Source of the DNA: Ignavibacteriota bacterium
GTDB taxonomy: Bacteria > Bacteroidota > Ignavibacteria > Ignavibacteriales > Melioribacteraceae
Direction: 5' to 3'
DNA length: 64,000 nucleotides
Assembly (NCBI GenBank): GCA_016713565.1
Contig: JADJOX010000007.1
Span: 1,416,501 to 1,480,500, forward strand
The notes beneath the pieces are model-generated. The model was not told where the DNA came from, did not search any database, and saw nothing but the letters and a program-made list of their open reading frames with translations. This document shows positions 60,129 through 64,000 of this stretch, one piece after another. Both the position numbers and the translations under genes were made by a program. Every line of letters starts with the position of its first letter. Positions within the stretch are counted from its first letter, which is position 1.

Positions 60129-60989
60129 TTACTTTTCATGTGTTGTTAATTTTGACCGGTATTTATAAACCGCGTTTCCGGATGTAATATATAACGATTT
60201 TCCGTCTTCATCGCCAAACGCGCAATTAGTTGTTTGTCCCGGAACTTCAAAAGATTCCAATAAAGATCCGTTATTTTCATAAATCCAAATTCCTTTGGTA
60301 GCGGCAATAAACAATCTTCCCATTTTATCAACCTTCATTCCGTCGCCAAAACCGTCCGGTTCCATTTTTGCAAAAATTCTTTTATTTGTAATTGTAGAAT
60401 CTTTTACGTCCCAAACATAAATATCATTGGTCTCCGAATTGGTTACGTAAAGTAATTTTTCATCTGGAGAAAACGCAATTCCGTTCGGCCTTCGTAATGA
60501 ATTATCCAAAACATAAATTTTGCCCGAGCTGCTCAATCTGAAAATTCCATAATAGCCCAATTCTTCTTCTTTTGGATCAATTCCGTAAGGCGGATCGGTA
60601 AAGAAAATTGAGCCGTCGGATTTTACGGCAAGATCGTTAGGTGAGTTAAATTTATTACCGTAAAAATTATCTGCCAATGAAATTTCTTTTCCATCTTTCA
60701 ATAATTTAGCTAATCTTCTTTTTCCATGTTGTGCCATAAGCAGACTGCCGTCTTTACAATTTGCCAAACCGTTAGAATTTCCTGAAGGTTCAAGAAAAAC
60801 CGAAAGTCCGTCTTTCGTGTTCCATTTATAAATTTTATTGGCAGGAATATCGCTGAATAAAATAGAACCGTCTTTCCAAACCGGTCCTTCCGTAAATTGA
60901 AATCCTTCAGTTACTTTTTCTAATTGCGAAAACAGAATTGTAGGAAGAAATAAGAAAGAAATACACAAATAAAATTTTCTTAATTTCAT
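60129..60989 (-). CDS. SMP-30/gluconolactonase-like lactonase, exported
   Basis: A 286-residue exported propeller enzyme. Signal peptide (about residues 1-21, LFLPTILFS-Q) is followed by KVTEGFQFTEGPVWKDGSILFSDIP (in part), SNGLANCKDGSLLMAQHGKRRL (in part), NSPNDLAVKSDGSIFFTDPPYG and RRPNGIAFSPDEKLLYVTNSETNDIYVWD (in part), giving the Glu, Asn and Asp metal ligands of the gluconolactonase/SMP-30 family. It likely hydrolyses a sugar lactone in the periplasm. It forms an operon with the DinB-like gene. Confidence 0.9.
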   Translation of the reverse strand: MKLRKFYLCISFLFLPTILFSQLEKVTEGFQFTEGPVWKDGSILFSDIPANKIYKWNTKDGLSVFLEPSGNSNGLANCKDGSLLMAQHGKRRLAKLLKDGKEISLADNFYGNKFNSPNDLAVKSDGSIFFTDPPYGIDPKEEELGYYGIFRLSSSGKIYVLDNSLRRPNGIAFSPDEKLLYVTNSETNDIYVWDVKDSTITNKRIFAKMEPDGFGDGMKVDKMGRLFIAATKGIWIYENNGSLLESFEVPGQTTNCAFGDEDGKSLYITSGNAVYKYRSKLTTHEK

Positions 60990-61102
60990 TTTCTTTTCCC
61001 TTTTTTAATTTCAAATTTATTTATTTCTTTAGCTGAAATTTAATTTCATTTGGGCTAAATTTATAATTAAATAATCTTTACTAATATAAAGCGAATTTTG
61101 AT

Positions 61103-61453
61103 ATGAAGAAAATAGAAAAACTAATTTTACCGATTTTTGTTTTATTTATAATTGGAATTTTATACTTCACTTATTTTGCAACTGGCGATGAGCTTGGCGA
61201 TTTCAACAATTTTGATCCAAACAGCAATGCCTCGCTTCCTATTGCCGTAAAATTTGTTAAGGAAAAAGGCGCTCAACGGACACAAGATGGTTCCTATATT
61301 TTTTATGTTATTGATAAAAACAGTAAGGAAATGTTAGTTTCTGGTATCGAGAATCTGCCTCCGGGAATAGATGATTCTAAATCGATGGTTATTACCGGAC
61401 ATTTATCCGGCAAGGATGCGTTTCATGCTCATGGAATTGAGTTGAGAAATTAA
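61103..61453 (+). CDS. Small membrane-anchored CcmE-like OB-fold protein
   Basis: A 116-residue protein with an N-terminal membrane anchor (about residues 6-27) and a beta-rich remainder. YIFYVIDKNSKEMLVSGIENLPPGIDDSKSMVITGHLSGKDAFHAHGIELRN (in part: MVITGHLSGKDAFHAHGIEL) resembles the last strands of CcmE, the haem chaperone of cytochrome c maturation. The heme-binding His segment and tail of true CcmE are missing, so it may be a short relative. No other ccm gene is nearby. It is divergent from the SMP-30 gene. Confidence 0.6.
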   Translation: MKKIEKLILPIFVLFIIGILYFTYFATGDELGDFNNFDPNSNASLPIAVKFVKEKGAQRTQDGSYIFYVIDKNSKEMLVSGIENLPPGIDDSKSMVITGHLSGKDAFHAHGIELRN

Positions 61454-61456
61454 ATA

Positions 61457-62401
61457 TCACTTTTTATTAAGAAATGGAAGCTTGTTCATTAAGGTCTCAA
61501 ATTTAATTTGGAACCTGCTTTTTTCTTTTTGTGATAAAAATTCATAAATAATTTCCGAAAATTTTGACGCGCGTAAATAACCGTAAGACTTATGTGGATT
61601 GCGGCTTCCATTTAATTCGTAATTATTTGTGATAACAAAAAATTTCGGTATTACGCCAAGTTTATTTGTTCCGTAAATATCCGAGAAATTATATTTCATC
61701 GCAATTTTATCTTCTTCATCTGCAAAGTTTATCCAATCATTTACACCTTCCGGTGTTTTAATATTTCCCGAAATACTAGATTTAATTTTTTCAATTATTA
61801 CCGGAAGTCCAAGCGGAGAGCCGATTGTAAGAAATTTATTGATTTTAAATTTTGGTTCAATCAAAGTTAAAATATCATAGGCAATAATTGAACCCATTGA
61901 ATGTGCAATCAGTAAAATATCTTTATTTTCAAATTTTTTTAATTCTGCCAATACTTTGTAAATAATAATATTTCTATAGTCCTTATATTTTTCATCCACG
62001 GAATAATAAATTCCCAACTCTTTAAAATATTTTTTAACAATAAATTCAGAAATTAATTCGTGATTTTTCGAAAAGTCCGGATCAAGAAAAATTTTATCAA
62101 ACTGATCATATAAAAATTGGTCGACTAAGGAATTAAGTTCAATTTTCTTTGGAACAAAATTTTTATTTCCGGGAAAATACTTTTCAGCAATAAAATTTTT
62201 GCTGCTTGGATTATTTTCCTTTTCATCTAATGGATTTTTATTAAATATATCAGCCCAATAAATAAGGTGAAACTCATAATCTAAATTTATTTTACCTATA
62301 TTAAGCAAGCCTTCGTCAATTGCGGATTTCCACCATTTTGTAAGAAGTTCTTTGGCTGGTTTGTTTCCTAGCCCGTGAATTCCAAGAATAACTTTTGACA
62401 T
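61457..62401 (-). CDS. Lipase-like alpha/beta hydrolase
   Basis: A 314-residue cytoplasmic protein. ILGIHGLGNKP supplies the oxyanion HG, and ILLIAHSMGSIIAYDILTL (about residues 160-178) the nucleophile elbow H-S-M-G. FLTIGSPLGLPVI comes next, and SRNPHKSYGYLRASKF near the C-terminus gives a His candidate in NPHKSYG. This is the layout of lipase-like and phospholipase-like enzymes, often with unknown substrates. It ends 3 bp from the convergent CcmE-like gene and is divergent from the SIR2-domain gene. Confidence 0.78.
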   Translation of the reverse strand: MSKVILGIHGLGNKPAKELLTKWWKSAIDEGLLNIGKINLDYEFHLIYWADIFNKNPLDEKENNPSSKNFIAEKYFPGNKNFVPKKIELNSLVDQFLYDQFDKIFLDPDFSKNHELISEFIVKKYFKELGIYYSVDEKYKDYRNIIIYKVLAELKKFENKDILLIAHSMGSIIAYDILTLIEPKFKINKFLTIGSPLGLPVIIEKIKSSISGNIKTPEGVNDWINFADEEDKIAMKYNFSDIYGTNKLGVIPKFFVITNNYELNGSRNPHKSYGYLRASKFSEIIYEFLSQKEKSRFQIKFETLMNKLPFLNKK

Positions 62402-62626
62402 TTAATAGAAGCTATGATTAAGTAAATGAGAAATATTACTAATAAATTTAGCAGAAAGAATGGTTGATTCAAATCAATAAATAAATCTAATTTACACATT
62501 TGAACGATTTATTTTTTTATTTATAAAATTTGTTAAGTATTGCGGATGTGCTTTTTGTAATAAATTTATTTTACAATTTCGTAAAATAAAAATTCATTAT
62601 TTTTATGTTAAATTAAAAAAGTAATA

Positions 62627-63748
62627 ATGAAAAATTGCGAACAAAAATATCTTAATTATTTACCGCAAAGAGATGTAGTTTTTGTATTTGGAGCCGGCGC
62701 TTCACAGCCTGATGGTGTGCCTTTGCAAAAAGATATTCTTCCAATGATACTTTCCGATAAACAAAAAGATATAATAGAATCAAAAATTGGAAGTACTGTT
62801 TTAGAATTTATTAATGATAATTTTAAATACGACCATAAAATAAAACAATATCCGCAGTTAGAAGCTGTTTTTGGATTTTTGGATTATTTCATTCAGCAGA
62901 ATGAAAGTTTGAATGCAAAATATACACACAATAAAATTGTTGAGATAAAAGAATATCTTATTAAGCTGATTCATTACATTGTAAACTTAAAAACACACAA
63001 TCAAAGCAAGCATTATAATTTATTTTGGCAGGCTGTAGATAAATACAACAAAAATATTTCTATCATTACTTTAAATTATGATACTCTTCTCGAACAATCA
63101 TTCGACATTTTGTTTAAAAAATCCGGATATATAGATTATTCAATTCATTTAATGAATTATGACAAAATATCCGAGCTTAAAGATTACAATTTTTGGATTA
63201 ACCCGCGTGAACCAGTAATGGTTGAAAAAGATTTAAATCCATTTGCAATTAAAATTTTAAAACTTCACGGCAGCCTGAACTGGAAATACTGCAATTGCTG
63301 CAATCAAGTTTTATTAACACCTTGGGATAGAACAATTGATCTTCACGGCGGAAAATTTTTAGGATACAAATATCCCAATAATGAAAAATACGAATATTTC
63401 TGTCCGTTAGATCAAACAGAATTCCAAACTTTAATAATGCCGCCCTCATATCTTAAATCATTAAATCAGCCAGTAATTTCGCAGTTATTCAGTGAAGCGT
63501 CTCGCGAAATTAGAGATGCAAAGAAAATTGTTTTTGTCGGTTATTCCTTATCCGATGCGGATATTCATATAAAAGCACTTTTCAAAAAACAACTCAGGAA
63601 AACGACTAAAGTAATTGTTATCAACAGTAAAAAAGCGGCAATTTTAGAAAATAAATATTTAGCAATTGCAGAAAATATTCAATTTGAAAATCTCGCTTTT
63701 GAAGAATTTGTTTCTGATGATAAACTATTAAAAGAGACAATATCCTAA
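62627..63748 (+). CDS. SIR2-like (NAD-binding) domain protein with zinc-finger-like insert
   Basis: A 373-residue protein. VFVFGAGASQPDGVP near residue 18 is the NAD-binding loop of SIR2-type domains. SIITLNYDTLLEQSFD gives the Asn, and ILKLHGSLNWKYC gives the catalytic His. A Cys cluster CNCCNQV and a later YFCPLD may form a small metal site between them. VFVGYSLSDADIHIKALF completes the Rossmann fold. Such SIR2_2 proteins are often NADases in phage defence, but this one has no recognised partner gene. It may be a stand-alone effector or a regulator. Confidence 0.8.
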   Translation: MKNCEQKYLNYLPQRDVVFVFGAGASQPDGVPLQKDILPMILSDKQKDIIESKIGSTVLEFINDNFKYDHKIKQYPQLEAVFGFLDYFIQQNESLNAKYTHNKIVEIKEYLIKLIHYIVNLKTHNQSKHYNLFWQAVDKYNKNISIITLNYDTLLEQSFDILFKKSGYIDYSIHLMNYDKISELKDYNFWINPREPVMVEKDLNPFAIKILKLHGSLNWKYCNCCNQVLLTPWDRTIDLHGGKFLGYKYPNNEKYEYFCPLDQTEFQTLIMPPSYLKSLNQPVISQLFSEASREIRDAKKIVFVGYSLSDADIHIKALFKKQLRKTTKVIVINSKKAAILENKYLAIAENIQFENLAFEEFVSDDKLLKETIS

Positions 63749-63777
63749 TAACTTCTATAATTTCATAGTAATTTAAA

Positions 63778-63801
63778 AAAATACTATCAGAATAGTATTT
63801 T
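63778..63801. terminator. AT-rich palindrome after the SIR2 gene
   Basis: AAAATACTAT (63778-63787) pairs with ATAGTATTTT (63792-63801) over a 4-nt CAGA loop, a perfect 10-bp inverted repeat followed by TATTTTATAA. It may end the SIR2 transcript. Because it also lies 34 bp before the PadR-like gene, it could instead be that regulator's operator. Confidence 0.55.
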
Positions 63802-63834
63802 ATTTTATAATTTTAAAGAATTAGGAGAGGCAAA

Positions 63835-64000
63835 ATGTTATCTAAGATTTCCACATTAATATTAGGAGTTCTTTTTGAAAAAGAAAGAAATCCTTACGAA
63901 ATTACTAAAATGCTAAATAATCTCAATTTACGTAAATGGTTCAATATTGCTGATTCGACTGTATATGCAACAATTAATACACTTAAAAGACAAGGGCTCA
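63835..64000 (+). CDS. PadR family transcriptional regulator, N-terminal fragment
   Basis: The first 55 codons of a gene cut by the right window edge. A strong ribosome site TTAGGAGAGG precedes ATG 63835-63837. The translation begins MLSKISTLILGVLFEKERNPYEITKMLNN (in parts), with ADSTVYATINTLKRQGL after it. That is the winged-helix opening of PadR regulators (L-x-L-L-x3-P-x-x-x-YEI; S-x-x-Y-x-x-I-x-x-L). The dimerisation part is not visible. What it controls cannot be seen. Confidence 0.85.
   Translation, partial: MLSKISTLILGVLFEKERNPYEITKMLNNLNLRKWFNIADSTVYATINTLKRQGL

Noticed and set aside
1..64000. CRISPR array, tRNA, rRNA, insertion sequence or prophage
   Set aside because: No repeat-spacer pattern, no T-loop/anticodon-arm structure, no transposase motif and no phage structural gene was recognised on reading either strand.

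Overview
The window is AT-rich, tightly packed bacterial chromosome that looks like a member of the Ignavibacteria/Bacteroidota-Chlorobi group. The evidence is two C-terminal type IX secretion sorting domains of the QNYPNPFNP kind, a TonB receptor with a carboxypeptidase-like N-terminal domain, Bacteroidota-style -7 promoter boxes (TAnnTTTG, twice with a TTG 20 nt upstream) and many BNR/Asp-box, SGNH and purple-acid-phosphatase secreted proteins. No rRNA, tRNA, CRISPR array, insertion sequence or prophage was recognised.

Region by region. 1-4.5 kb: a TetR-controlled export operon (TetR, TolC-like, HlyD-like, two ABC-2 permeases, the last one cut by the window edge) without a visible ATPase. 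4.5-6.8 kb: a YceI / MarR / SDR / CDGSH-ferredoxin operon headed by two tandem palindromes that overlap the promoter. 6.9-11.4 kb: a CDF-like membrane protein, a BASS-type transporter, a thioredoxin reductase with an atypical thioredoxin partner, a small unknown protein and an exported C1B peptidase. 11.5-22 kb: an origin-like neighbourhood. It holds a 316-bp AT-rich gap with one perfect and several near-perfect DnaA boxes, a CoA-transferase, clpB, then mnmE, two parS-like palindromes, mnmG, rsmG and murQ. 22-36 kb: a secreted SGNH esterase, a large BNR propeller protein, an RHH regulator with an SPFH protein, a purple acid phosphatase, creatininase, TolB-like, GNAT and TauE/SafE proteins, a hotdog thioesterase, a ferredoxin and a U32 peptidase.

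36-46 kb is the most unusual part. A lipoprotein cholesterol-dependent-cytolysin-like toxin gene is split by an apparent one-base deletion in a G tract. It is divergent from an ECF-like sigma factor and a serine/threonine kinase with TPR repeats. Next come a LamG/phosphatase T9SS cargo and a tandem-MerR regulator directly abutting an alpha/beta hydrolase, with a MerR-type operator in the promoter. 46-64 kb: ExoIII, a sugar-metabolism group (fucose-isomerase-like, HAD phosphatase, esterase, zinc polyol dehydrogenase), a GH9 glycosidase followed by a membrane-bound AraC regulator, an SGNH-TPR protein, a TonB receptor, DinB-like and SMP-30 proteins, a CcmE-like stub, a lipase-like hydrolase, a SIR2-domain protein with a zinc-finger-like insert, and the start of a PadR regulator.

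The window reads as ordinary chromosome near the replication origin with accessory islands for polysaccharide use, export and possible antagonism or defence. Functional names come from motifs and family resemblance judged by eye; no database search was run.
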